The notes under the pieces were generated by a model. It saw only the letters and a list, made by a program, of their open reading frames with translations. It was not told the DNA's origin and did no database searches. A stretch of DNA of 59,307 bases, from contig JAGXLI010000005.1 of assembly GCA_018334755.1 (NCBI GenBank), positions 1-59,307 on the forward strand, written 5' to 3'. Position 1 is the stretch's first letter, and each line of letters starts with the position of its first letter. Both the position numbers and the translations under genes were made by a program. This stretch comes from Thermoplasmatota archaeon (GTDB lineage: Archaea > Thermoplasmatota > Thermoplasmata > Halarchaeoplasmatales > Halarchaeoplasmataceae). This document shows positions 1 through 7,605 of this stretch, one piece after another.

Positions 1-70
1 GGGCTGTGTAGAAAACCTTTTTTGAAGATATAGGTAGTTTTATCAATATTTTTAAATACAGAAGTAGATA

Positions 71-136
71 AGTGCATCCGAGTGCTGGCTGTCTGACGTC
101 CAGTCCTGACAGCCAGCACCAGGAACGGGATGCACT
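71..136 (+). promoter_or_regulatory. Long hairpin in front of the transposase start
   Basis: Two nested perfect stems lie directly before the transposase ATG at 138. The outer stem pairs AGTGCATCC (71-79) with GGATGCACT (128-136). The inner stem pairs GTGCTGGCTGTC (82-93) with GACAGCCAGCAC (108-119). The outer stem ends one base before the start codon, so on a transcript entering from outside it would bury the initiation region. Several insertion sequences limit transposase translation this way; the role here is inferred. Confidence 0.7.
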
Positions 137-137
137 C

Positions 138-1019
138 ATGATAGATAAAAACAGATATATTAGCTTTTGCAAAGCTATTATGAAGGTGGTGGAAACAAGC
201 AATTTACCCAAGTATACTAGCAAATATTCTCCAAAGAAGTATACAGTTGTCCAGCATATTACATTGCTAGCTTTGAAAGAGTATGAAAATAAAAGCTATA
301 GACATTTCAAAGAGTGGTTGATGGTTACTGATAAAATCGTGGATTTCCTAGATCTGCCAGATATACCACACTTCACGACGCTCAATAAATTCATGAATCG
401 AGTCAATACCAATGTTGTTCAGACAATAATTGGTTTGTTCAGTAATGATGAAATAGTCAATCTAGCAATTGATTCTACAGGAATGAGGCTAGAGCATGGA
501 TCTTATTACTATACTAAACGATTAAAACAGCTTGGTGTTGAAAGGACTCAAACCAACAAACATCTCAAATTGAGCATCGGTGTTGAAACCGATTCTCAAT
601 TTATAGTTTCTTCAAAATTGAGACGTGGTCCAGCAAGTGATCATATCGATTTTGATTTACTACTGAAGAAAGCTTCTAGTTGGTCTGATTTAAAAACCGT
701 CATAGCAGATAAAGGATATGATTCTGAACAGAATCATAAAATTGCTAGAGAAGAATTCAACAGCGAATCAATCATATCTCCAAGAAATCAAGATGTACCT
801 GTCCATAGAACAAAAGGTTGGTACAGGAAGAAAATGAAACGAGACTTTGATAAAGAAAAATACAATCAGAGAAACAAAGTAGAAACTGTAAATTCAGTCA
901 TCAAAAGAGTGATGGATGACTCTATTAAATCAAGAAATGTAAAAACTCAAAATAGAGAAATGGAATTCAAAATGCTAGCTTATAATGCTCATCGACAAGC
1001 GATGAGCATGTGTAGCTAA
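138..1019 (+). CDS. DDE transposase (IS4/IS5 superfamily)
   Basis: This is a 293-residue transposase with an RNase H-like DDE catalytic domain. The first Asp lies in LAIDSTGMRLE, the second in VIADKGYDSE, and the Glu in NKVETVNSVIKR near the C-terminus, the usual order of the DDE_Tnp_1 family. The N-terminal part is a short helical region of the kind that binds the element ends. An in-frame GTG at 72 would extend the protein, but that stretch encodes the hairpin arms, so ATG 138 is preferred. The gene fills the element and shows no frameshift, so it may be active. Codon use is much more A/T-rich than in neighbouring genes. Confidence 0.93.
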   Translation: MIDKNRYISFCKAIMKVVETSNLPKYTSKYSPKKYTVVQHITLLALKEYENKSYRHFKEWLMVTDKIVDFLDLPDIPHFTTLNKFMNRVNTNVVQTIIGLFSNDEIVNLAIDSTGMRLEHGSYYYTKRLKQLGVERTQTNKHLKLSIGVETDSQFIVSSKLRRGPASDHIDFDLLLKKASSWSDLKTVIADKGYDSEQNHKIAREEFNSESIISPRNQDVPVHRTKGWYRKKMKRDFDKEKYNQRNKVETVNSVIKRVMDDSIKSRNVKTQNREMEFKMLAYNAHRQAMSMCS

Positions 1020-1048
1020 GGTTTTCTACACAGCCAAGGAAAGGAAGA

Positions 1049-1060
1049 TTTTATATATAT
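1049..1060 (+). promoter_or_regulatory. TATA box of the response regulator gene
   Basis: TTTATATATAT lies between the insertion sequence and the response regulator, about 44 bases before the ATG. A GGTG ribosome binding site sits just before the start, so this transcript should have a short leader. The insertion sequence ends only about 14 bases upstream of the box, so it may have replaced upstream control sequence. Confidence 0.6.
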
Positions 1061-1098
1061 ACTTCGCGTATTCAACAAAGAAGAGGGAGACTTGGTGT

Positions 1099-2328
1099 AT
1101 GATGTCGATAAAAACACTTCTCATAGACGATGAAAGATCGTTATTGGAGCAGGCCGAGAAATTTATACAAAAGATGGATCCAGAAATAGAAGTTTTTACC
1201 GCTATCTCTGCCGAAAAAGGACTTAAGGTCATAGACGAAAAGACGATCGATGTGATAGTTTCAGATTACCAGATGCCCAAAACAGATGGAATAGAACTTT
1301 TAAAGAAGGTCCGAGAAGATTACGGTGACATCCCTTTCATAATCTTGACTGGGAGAGGGAGAGAAGAAGTCGTCATGGAGGCTTTGAACCATGGAGCTGA
1401 CGGATATCTAAAAAAGGAAGGTGATACTGACGCTCTATGGGATCTAGTCACGAGAGCGATACATCGTGAATATGATCGATGGAAAACTGAGAAGGAATTT
1501 GAGGAGAACAAAAAGAAAATAGAAGACCTGCACCAGGTGGCCTCTAACTTGATCTCGTGCGATGATGAAAAAGAGGCCTACTCTCTGACAATGGAGGCTG
1601 CAGAAAAGATATTGAATTACGATTACTGCGGGATAGCGGAGGTGATCAATGGTATCTTCAAAAGAAGAGCGACTTCTTCTAACTTAAAGTCCGAAGATAT
1701 CGTCGAGAGGTCTGTCGAAGACGGAGGTATAGACAAAGAGACTTGGATAAATAAAGAAAAATTCCTGATAGATGATGTCGATGAAGATAGTAGAGCAAAC
1801 CCGGTGATAAACAATCGTGATTTCCGTTCGCTCATAAGCTTACCGGTAGATGATATTGGCATATTCCAAGCCATCTCTAATGAACCAGGTTTCTTCAACG
1901 AGAACGATCTACAGATGTCCGAACTCCTCGTATCTCATCTCGCTAATGCAATAAAAAGGATAAGATCCAAAAAAGAACTAGAAAGGAAGGAAAAGCTCTA
2001 CAGGAAGATATTCGAAACAACCGGCAGTGCCATGGCACTAATAGATGAGGACATGAAGATCTCGCTAGCGAACGATAAATTTCACAGATTATTAGGATAT
2101 TACGACGAGAGTATGGAAGGACTCGACTTCCTTAAACTCATGGTAGAAGAGGACGTGCAAAGAGTTGAAAGACACTGTGAGGAAACTAAAGAAGATCCCG
2201 AAGGTATGCCCACCCAGTTTAATATGCAGATCAAAACCCAAACCGATGAGGTTCTTAACGTACTCGTCACACTCGGTTACACCGACGAAGTAAACCGATT
2301 CGTTTTTTCTCTATTAGAAATTCACTGA
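1099..2328 (+). CDS. Response regulator with REC, GAF and PAS domains
   Basis: This 409-residue cytoplasmic signalling protein has a receiver domain at about residues 5-122: acidic pair D10-D11, phospho-acceptor D56 in VSDYQMP, T84 in ILTGRG, and the conserved Lys at 105-106. A linker helix and a GAF-like sensor domain follow (about 145-285), then a PAS domain (about 300-405). There is no histidine kinase, DNA-binding or other effector domain, so output is probably by partner binding or by feeding a phosphorelay. No sensor kinase gene is nearby, so it is an orphan regulator. The start may be ATG 1099 or 1102; both follow a GGTG site. Confidence 0.85.
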   Translation: MMSIKTLLIDDERSLLEQAEKFIQKMDPEIEVFTAISAEKGLKVIDEKTIDVIVSDYQMPKTDGIELLKKVREDYGDIPFIILTGRGREEVVMEALNHGADGYLKKEGDTDALWDLVTRAIHREYDRWKTEKEFEENKKKIEDLHQVASNLISCDDEKEAYSLTMEAAEKILNYDYCGIAEVINGIFKRRATSSNLKSEDIVERSVEDGGIDKETWINKEKFLIDDVDEDSRANPVINNRDFRSLISLPVDDIGIFQAISNEPGFFNENDLQMSELLVSHLANAIKRIRSKKELERKEKLYRKIFETTGSAMALIDEDMKISLANDKFHRLLGYYDESMEGLDFLKLMVEEDVQRVERHCEETKEDPEGMPTQFNMQIKTQTDEVLNVLVTLGYTDEVNRFVFSLLEIH

Positions 2329-2424
2329 GGATAGGCGTAGAAAGAGATAGGGATCTACGGAAATGTTTGATCTGTCACTTTCTGTAAACCTATAAGTTAA
2401 ACCCCGTATATATAGTAAGAAAAG

Positions 2425-2520
2425 TGCTCCCGGGGGGATTCGAACCCCCGTGATCGGCTTTCCCTGGCCTTCATCGGCCTCGAAAGGCCGAGATGATTGG
2501 CCGGACTACACCACAGGAGC
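2425..2520 (-). tRNA. tRNA-Glu (TTC) with a 21-base intron
   Basis: Read on the minus strand, the gene starts at 2520 with acceptor GCTCCTG, paired with CGGGAGC, and ends with discriminator A at 2425. CCA is not encoded. The D arm GTGTAGTCCGGCCAATC matches archaeal tRNA-Glu. The anticodon stem is TCGGC/GCCGA and the anticodon TTC is at 2482-2484. A 21-base insert at 2460-2480 separates base 37 (2481) from base 38 (2459), the canonical archaeal intron site, and ends in GAA. Without it the tRNA has 75 bases. The T arm is GGGGG-TTCGAAT-CCCCC. The upstream flank carries hairpin repeats described separately. Confidence 0.93.
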
Positions 2521-2680
2521 AAATTACGATAGTAATTTGCGATTTATCGGAACTTCGTTCCGAGGCAGGAGCGAAAGCGAATGGAAAGAGATTTCGCGAC
2601 TGAGAGGAATCGAAGATTTCTCGTGGGAGCAAATTACGGAGTAATTTGCGACTTAGTGGAACTTTGTTCCAAATCAGGGC
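2519..2680 (-). repeat. Three hairpin units repeating the 5' end of tRNA-Glu
   Basis: Upstream of tRNA-Glu the plus-strand motif GGAGC (the complement of the tRNA start) occurs at 2516, 2568 and 2626. The first copy is the tRNA itself; CAGGAGC at 2566-2572 copies all seven bases of the acceptor 5' strand. Each copy is joined to a hairpin that uses its GC: 2519-2540 (stem GCAAATTAC), 2571-2597 (stem GCGAAA) and 2629-2649 (stem GCAAATTAC). Each unit also holds a second hairpin, clearest at 2547-2563 and 2657-2671. Units 1 and 3 are near copies of each other; unit 2 keeps the layout with different sequence. Confidence 0.8.
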
Positions 2681-2867
2681 ATATGGCTCTTAAGGACCAA
2701 AAGTCGTGTACTCCTCTAAACGTACTTGATATATAAATCCAATGATGAAGGTCCCGAGCACTGAAGAAAGCGTACAACTGAAGACAGATAAATATTTTTC
2801 TCCGTTTCGTGAAAACTCGGGCCCGAAAAACTTATACTCACTTCGTATTACCGTTATTGGTGGTAAC

Positions 2868-3962
2868 TTGGAAAGAGACCCTTTCGTATATGCCCACGAG
2901 CGGGAAGATGATATAGTTTGGATGAGCCAGAATACCAATCAACTCGAGACCTCTCCAGAAATCCTAAGAGCCATGAAGGACGCTCTGGAAGAAGGTAAGC
3001 ACAACCTTTATCCTCATAGCGACGGGATCTTAGGCCTCAAAGAGATGGTTTTGGAAGATCTAGGACTGCAGGACGGTTTCGACGCCCTTATCACCAACGG
3101 TGGGATAGAAGGAACTTATACTCTGACCAGGGCCATGCTGAAGGCCGGCGATAACGTTATCGCTTCAGACCCCAGCTTCATGCCCATACACCATCAGATA
3201 GAGTTGTGCGGCGCCGAGCCCAAGGAGATAGACATCTACAAGGACCCCTACAAGATGAAAGTGGAGGAGGTCAAGGAAACCGTGGACGACGATACGGAGA
3301 TGATACTCCTTATAGACCCGCTCAATCCATTAGGAAGTTCTTACACCAAAAAAGAAGTGAAAGGCATCAGTCAGATCGCGGAGGATAACGACTTACTGCT
3401 GATTCATGACGTCACTTACCGGGATTTCGACTACGACCATACTTTGGCTTCAGAATTCGTCCCGGAAAGGACCGTATTCGCCTGTTCATTCTCCAAGAAC
3501 ATCGGTTTCGCCGGGATGAGGCTGGGCGCTTTGGTTATGCCCGATGAATACTCCGACATATTGCACAAGTACCGCACCAACGTTCTTTCGGCCAACGTGA
3601 TAGCCCAGGTCGGCGCGAAAAAAGCGCTGGAGACCAAGGAGGAATGGTTACCTGACATGCTGGAGCAGTCCAGGAAGAATCAGAGGATCATAAAGGACGC
3701 GGTGGAAGAGATACCCGACATACATCTGCCCGTCTTCCCTTCGAGCACCAACATGTTCGTGATAGACATAGAAGAAACGGGTTTGGATCCACAGGAGGTA
3801 CAGAAAAAGTTACTCTACGAACATAACGTGTTCGTGCGAGGGGGCAACTACCTTTCCAAGACCGCCGGCGACAAGTTCATCAGGATATCCTTCACCGTAC
3901 CCGAAGAGGGTGTTAGAAAATTTGCCGATAAGCTGCCAGAAGTATTAGAAGAGATGAGATGA
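2868..3962 (+). CDS. PLP-dependent aminotransferase, class I/II
   Basis: This 364-residue fold-type I aminotransferase probably acts on an amino acid; the substrate cannot be named. From the chosen TTG start, visible motifs are N153 in DPLNPLGSS, D181 in IHDVTYRDF, the PLP-binding K210 in CSFSKNIGFAGMRLG, and the substrate-carboxylate Arg in FIRISF near the C-terminus. An upstream ATG at 2742 would add 42 residues that look non-coding and contain AAACTTATACTC, a likely TATA box; TTG 2868 starts cleanly at ERDPFVYAHER. The last bases overlap flpA in an ATGA, so the two are translationally coupled. Confidence 0.85.
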   Translation: MERDPFVYAHEREDDIVWMSQNTNQLETSPEILRAMKDALEEGKHNLYPHSDGILGLKEMVLEDLGLQDGFDALITNGGIEGTYTLTRAMLKAGDNVIASDPSFMPIHHQIELCGAEPKEIDIYKDPYKMKVEEVKETVDDDTEMILLIDPLNPLGSSYTKKEVKGISQIAEDNDLLLIHDVTYRDFDYDHTLASEFVPERTVFACSFSKNIGFAGMRLGALVMPDEYSDILHKYRTNVLSANVIAQVGAKKALETKEEWLPDMLEQSRKNQRIIKDAVEEIPDIHLPVFPSSTNMFVIDIEETGLDPQEVQKKLLYEHNVFVRGGNYLSKTAGDKFIRISFTVPEEGVRKFADKLPEVLEEMR

Positions 3963-4612
3963 ACGAAAAGAGAGTTGTATCCGACGGAGTTTACAAGATC
4001 GAAGATGATTATTACACGTTGAACTTAGTTCCAGGCGAGTCTGTTTATGGTGAAAAACTGCTTCAAATCGATGATTTCGAGTACAGGAGATGGGACCCTA
4101 ACAGGAGCAAACTCGGCGCGTTCTTGATAAAAGAGAAAGGTCTACCTTTCAGACATGACTCAGAAATTCTTTACTTGGGCGCTGGAGACGGGACAACGAT
4201 TTCCCATCTCTCTGACATCCTGACTGAGGGTAAAATTTACGCGGTAGAAGTTGCTAAAAACCCGTACAGAAATCTGCTCGACCTGTCCAAAGAAAGAAAG
4301 AACATTTTTCCGATACTGGCCGACGCGGGAGATCCTGACCTCTATAAAGACATGGTAGGGAAGGTAGATATAGTATACCAGGATATAGCGCAGAGAAATC
4401 AGGTGGGGATATTCCTAAAGAACCTGCAATTTCTAAAGGGAGAACGATATGGCTTGCTCGCGGTCAAATGTAGAAGCATCGACGTGGCAAAATCTCCTGA
4501 GAAGACCGTAGAAGAAGCAGAAGAGAAACTCAAAGACGAAGGGCACAAAATACACTCAAAGACGGGTATCTCGAGATGGCAGAAGGACCACACGATCCTT
4601 TTGATCTCCTGA
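3959..4612 (+). CDS. flpA: Fibrillarin-like 2'-O-methyltransferase
   Basis: The 217-residue protein is archaeal fibrillarin, the SAM-dependent subunit of the box C/D guide RNP that methylates ribose 2'-OH groups of rRNA and tRNA. Family signatures are YGEKLLQ and the YRRWDPNRSKLGAF region, the SAM-binding YLGAGDGTTISHLSD, YAVEVAKNPYRNLL, and the VYQDIAQRNQ and VKCRSID blocks. Length and order match the family. The start overlaps the aminotransferase stop. Its usual operon partner Nop5 is absent from this window. Confidence 0.96.
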   Translation: MNEKRVVSDGVYKIEDDYYTLNLVPGESVYGEKLLQIDDFEYRRWDPNRSKLGAFLIKEKGLPFRHDSEILYLGAGDGTTISHLSDILTEGKIYAVEVAKNPYRNLLDLSKERKNIFPILADAGDPDLYKDMVGKVDIVYQDIAQRNQVGIFLKNLQFLKGERYGLLAVKCRSIDVAKSPEKTVEEAEEKLKDEGHKIHSKTGISRWQKDHTILLIS

Positions 4613-4620
4613 AAACCCAA

Positions 4621-4632
4621 ATTTATTTTATA
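4621..4632 (+). promoter_or_regulatory. TATA box for the COG2426 membrane gene
   Basis: ATTTATTTTATATC lies about 28 bases before ATG 4654, the spacing expected for a leaderless archaeal transcript. It follows the flpA stop directly. This supports ATG 4654 over the longer frame starting at 4576 inside flpA. Confidence 0.6.
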
Positions 4633-4653
4633 TCCTCGCCTATATCTCGACTG

Positions 4654-5394
4654 ATGGTAGAGGAAAAAGGAGAAACGGGATTCTTTGACACTCTCTGGGG
4701 TAGGATCATACTCTTTTTTCTCCCCTTTCTGATCGCCGGTTCGTACATCTATCTGCTTTACATCATCATGTACGACAAGAGCGTGTTTTGGATCGTCGGC
4801 ACGGGGATGTTCGGTTATTTCTTCCCGCCGGCGGGAAAGGAAAGCGTCATACCTCTGACCATAGGGGCTTTGAGATCGCAGTTCAACTTATCCACGCTCG
4901 CCACCATAACCCTCGTTTCCGGCTCCATAGCTTTCGTCGATATAGTGACCTCCTATTTCCTTCTTTATAACTTTTACATAGCCAAAGCCATCCCGTATCT
5001 TGGGGGTTGGATAGAAAAGTTTGAAAATTTCGGCGCGAAAAAGATGAAAGAAAAAGAGTGGATATCCAAGATCGCTTTTGTAGGGGTCGCGCTTTTCGTC
5101 TTTTTCCCGTTCCAGGGGAGCGGAGGCGTAGGAGCGTCCATCCTAGGTAAAGTGATCGGGATGGATAAATACAAAGCATGGCTCTCTATAATCCTCGGCG
5201 CGTTCGTAGGCTGCTTTATGATCGGTATAATATCATTCTACCTGAGCGGCGCCGTTCTGTCCATATTCAAAAGCAGCGTCTTTCAAGGCTTGGGTGTATT
5301 GGTCGTCATAATCGCAATGTTTATTTTCTTCTACTATTACTTAGAAGAAAGATCCGCAATGTTAGAACTAAAGGAGGAAAAAAATGAAGCTTGA
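4654..5394 (+). CDS. Small multidrug export family membrane protein (COG2426)
   Basis: This is a 246-residue integral membrane protein with about six hydrophobic helices, resembling the Sm_multidrug_ex (COG2426) family. The transport role of that family is assigned only by annotation. The segment GYFFPPAGKESVIPL and the glycine-rich FQGSGGVGASILGK look like re-entrant or substrate-path loops. The start at 4654 is supported by a TATA box about 28 bases upstream; an earlier ATG lies inside flpA. The 3' end overlaps the epimerase gene by 11 bases, so they are probably co-transcribed. The substrate is unknown. Confidence 0.72.
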   Translation: MVEEKGETGFFDTLWGRIILFFLPFLIAGSYIYLLYIIMYDKSVFWIVGTGMFGYFFPPAGKESVIPLTIGALRSQFNLSTLATITLVSGSIAFVDIVTSYFLLYNFYIAKAIPYLGGWIEKFENFGAKKMKEKEWISKIAFVGVALFVFFPFQGSGGVGASILGKVIGMDKYKAWLSIILGAFVGCFMIGIISFYLSGAVLSIFKSSVFQGLGVLVVIIAMFIFFYYYLEERSAMLELKEEKNEA

Positions 5395-6343
5395 AAATAG
5401 GAAGATACTTTTGACCGGTGCGGCGGGTTTCATAGGGAGCCATCTAGCCGACGCCCTGGTCGAAGACAACAAGGTCATAGGATACGACAATCTATCTAGT
5501 GGAAAAAAAGAGCTCGTCGAGCACCTTTCAGATGAGGATGATTTCGAACTAGTGATCGGAGACGTACTGGACGAAGAAAAACTCTCAGAGCAGATGGAAA
5601 GATGTGACATGGTATTCCATCTAGCCGCCAACCCGGACGTTAAAGTGGGGGCGGACGACACCTACGTGCATCTTGAACAGAACGTTATCTCCACCCACAA
5701 AGTCTTGGATACGATGAGAAAGAAAGACGTCGACGAGATCATATTCACCTCGACTTCTACCGTCTACGGCGAGACCGAAACGATCCCCACGCCGGAATAT
5801 CTGGGACCCTTAAAACCTATCTCGCTTTACGGTTCATCTAAACTCAGTAGCGAGGCCCTGATCTCCGCATTCTGTCATACGTTCGATATGAGGTCCGTTT
5901 CGTTCAGATTCGCCAACGTGGTCGGACCTAGAAGCACACACGGAGTTACCTACGATTTCGTTCAGAAGTTGAAAGAAGATCCCAACGAACTGGAAATTCT
6001 AGGTGCCCCTCCGGGAACGACCAAATCTTATTTTTACATCAGCGACTGTATCGACGGGATGCTCCACGGGACTAAGAACGCTGAAGATAGAGTAGAATAT
6101 TTCAATCTGGGTTCCGAGGATTACATCAACGTTAAAGAGATAGCCGATATCGTCTGTGAGGAGATGGGTCTGGAGGATGTAGATTACAACTGGACTGAAG
6201 GAGAAGAAGGAAGTAAAGGGGGCTGGAAAGGGGACGTCAAGACGATGCTTCTCTCCCTAGAAAAGATGAAAAAATTAGGATGGACGCCAGAGTATGATAG
6301 CAAGGAATCTATCGCTAAAACGGTCAGGGCATTGATAGAGTGA
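5384..6343 (+). CDS. NAD-dependent nucleotide-sugar epimerase/dehydratase (GalE-like)
   Basis: This 319-residue extended SDR enzyme probably epimerises or dehydrates a UDP- or TDP-linked sugar for glycan or lipid decoration. The NAD-binding TGAAGFIGSH is at the N-terminus, followed by the acidic YDNLSSG that selects NAD, FHLAANPDV, the catalytic Ser/Thr in FTSTSTVYGE, and YGSSK with the catalytic Tyr and Lys. FRFANVVGPR and the C-terminal substrate domain are typical of GalE relatives. AGGAGG lies seven bases before ATG 5384. The gene overlaps the membrane transporter. The exact sugar cannot be told. Confidence 0.88.
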   Translation: MKLENRKILLTGAAGFIGSHLADALVEDNKVIGYDNLSSGKKELVEHLSDEDDFELVIGDVLDEEKLSEQMERCDMVFHLAANPDVKVGADDTYVHLEQNVISTHKVLDTMRKKDVDEIIFTSTSTVYGETETIPTPEYLGPLKPISLYGSSKLSSEALISAFCHTFDMRSVSFRFANVVGPRSTHGVTYDFVQKLKEDPNELEILGAPPGTTKSYFYISDCIDGMLHGTKNAEDRVEYFNLGSEDYINVKEIADIVCEEMGLEDVDYNWTEGEEGSKGGWKGDVKTMLLSLEKMKKLGWTPEYDSKESIAKTVRALIE

Positions 6344-6355
6344 AAGATTCCCGGA

Positions 6356-6487
6356 TTATAGCAGAGAACTCACTATACCGGTCGGATTGGCAACCAACAC
6401 CGCAACCAGTAGGCAGCTGGTGAAGTAGATGTAATATAAGATGTCGTATTTTTGCTCAGATAACGTTTCCATCATACTCTCTGTCAT
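6356..6487 (-). CDS. Small single-span membrane protein, unknown
   Basis: This 43-residue frame starts at 6487 with MTESMMETLSEQKYD and ends in one hydrophobic stretch of about 20 residues (ILYYIYFTSCLLVAVLVA), then NPTGIVSSLL. It resembles other short archaeal membrane proteins in layout but I do not recognise a family. It faces the preceding epimerase gene and is divergent from the small gene at 6688. Its start codon overlaps the first TGTCATA element at 6482-6488. Low coding content makes the call tentative, but the amphipathic head, single helix and clean stop are consistent. Confidence 0.5.
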   Translation of the reverse strand: MTESMMETLSEQKYDILYYIYFTSCLLVAVLVANPTGIVSSLL

Positions 6488-6586
6488 ACAAATACACCAT
6501 ATCTGTCATACTTTATTATGACATATTTATTAGGATTAGAAGGTGTATATAAGGTTTTTTCATATATAACTAGATCATATATGACA
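6482..6586. promoter_or_regulatory. TGTCATA operator-like inverted repeats between divergent genes
   Basis: The heptamer TGTCATA or its complement TATGACA occurs four times: 6482-6488, 6504-6510, 6517-6523 and 6580-6586. The middle pair forms a 20-bp palindrome with a six-base spacer, typical of a dimeric regulator site. A TATA-like GGTGTATATAAGG lies near 6542-6554 and another TATATA near 6562-6567. The cluster sits between the minus-strand small membrane gene and the plus-strand small gene plus isoprenoid operon, so it could control either. No regulator gene is adjacent. Confidence 0.55.
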
Positions 6587-6687
6587 GGAAATAATATTTT
6601 AAGCACATCCTTTAGAGGAGTCGGTGAAATCAACCAAAAAAATATAAGTAGCTAAATTACTATCTTTTTGATAGTTGAGGAATCTGA

Positions 6688-6849
6688 ATGGATAAAATAA
6701 TCCATAAAAAAATAGACAAGCAGGATGAATCTGTCACCATCACGGACATACAAGAGATGATGGAAGAGATTCAAGAAGAGAATCCAGATAGAGAAGTATT
6801 CTTTGATGGAGACGAATACGCGATCTGTAGTAGAAAAAAGGAAGGGTGA
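6688..6849 (+). CDS. Small acidic protein upstream of isopentenyl phosphate kinase
   Basis: The 53-residue frame begins MDKIIHKKIDKQDES and continues with an acidic helix (TDIQEMMEEIQEENPD), then REVFFDGDEYAICSRKKEG. The C-terminal half reads as a short beta hairpin. It ends three bases before the TTG start of the kinase, so the two are probably co-translated. Codon composition matches the neighbouring genes and the protein is compact, which supports a real gene. I do not recognise a family; a regulatory or stabilising partner of the kinase is only a guess. Confidence 0.6.
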   Translation: MDKIIHKKIDKQDESVTITDIQEMMEEIQEENPDREVFFDGDEYAICSRKKEG

Positions 6850-6852
6850 GCC

Positions 6853-7605
6853 TTGATTCTGATCAAATTAGGTGGGAGCGTTTTAACTAACAAAGATAGA
6901 GAATACTGCTTTAGGACCGATGTTGTAGAAAGGCTGATAAGAGAGATCAAAAAAAGTTCCGCGGAAGAATATATAATCGTTCACGGTGGAGGAAGTTTCG
7001 GCCATCCCGGAGCCGAAAAATACGACCTGAATAAGGAAAATACGGAAAAACCCGCGGAAGGTATGTCTAAAGTTCAACTAGACATGAGAAGGATGAACAA
7101 CCATATTTTGGAGATGATGCTGGACGAGGATATCTGGGGGGTCTCGATCCCGGGAGGTTTGGTGACGATCTTTGAGGATGGTGAACTCTACGAACTGGAC
7201 CACGAAATATTTCAGCGGTATCTCTCTCTAGGTACAGTACCGGTTTCCTTCGGCGACGTTGCTATCGATAAAGATAGAAGGGTGACGATCTGCTCCGGAG
7301 ATGACATAATGCTGGGACTGTCTTCATTGGCCGATAAAGCCATATTCGTCAGTGACGTGGACGGTATCTATAAAGATAAAAATCTGAAAGATGAATTTAC
7401 GGAAGATATGTTACCTCTCGAACCAGAAGATCTGCCGGAACAAGAAGAAGCTATAGACGTTACAGGAGGGATGAATCAAAAAGTAAAGAAGATGGTCGAG
7501 ATAGCTAAAAAGACCGAGACCTACCTGATAAATGGCGATGAGAAGGACCGGCTACGTAAAATATTAAACGGAGATGAAGTTATCTGCACAGAGGTAAAAC
7601 GATGA
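6853..7605 (+). CDS. ipk: Isopentenyl phosphate kinase
   Basis: The 250-residue amino-acid-kinase-fold enzyme phosphorylates isopentenyl phosphate to isopentenyl diphosphate with ATP, in the archaeal mevalonate pathway. The N-terminal LIKLGGSVLTNKD binds ATP phosphates. IVHGGGSFGHPGA carries the GGG loop and the family-defining histidine that contacts the substrate phosphate. CSGDDIMLGLSS and SDVDGIYKDK follow, and VTGGMNQKVKKM is the C-terminal lysine-containing block. The start is TTG 6853, three bases after the small gene. The stop overlaps fni in an ATGA, so the operon is tight. Confidence 0.95.
   Translation: MILIKLGGSVLTNKDREYCFRTDVVERLIREIKKSSAEEYIIVHGGGSFGHPGAEKYDLNKENTEKPAEGMSKVQLDMRRMNNHILEMMLDEDIWGVSIPGGLVTIFEDGELYELDHEIFQRYLSLGTVPVSFGDVAIDKDRRVTICSGDDIMLGLSSLADKAIFVSDVDGIYKDKNLKDEFTEDMLPLEPEDLPEQEEAIDVTGGMNQKVKKMVEIAKKTETYLINGDEKDRLRKILNGDEVICTEVKR

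Larger units (their letters stand above)
2..1035 (+). mobile_element. Intact IS4/IS5-superfamily insertion sequence
   Basis: The element is bounded by an 18-bp perfect inverted repeat: GGCTGTGTAGAAAACCTT at 2-19 and its complement at 1018-1035. Between them lies one full-length DDE transposase, whose stop codon overlaps the right repeat. The element is clearly richer in A+T than its neighbours, which suggests recent arrival. Only one base precedes the left repeat in this window, so a target duplication cannot be checked. No second copy or solo end is visible here. Confidence 0.93.

Noticed and set aside
2-1035. Target-site duplication of the insertion sequence
   Set aside because: Only one base precedes the left inverted repeat, so no duplication can be tested.
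2450-2644. Protein frame across tRNA-Glu and its flank
   Set aside because: It covers the tRNA and hairpin repeats, has unusual composition and no recognisable domain; chance frame.
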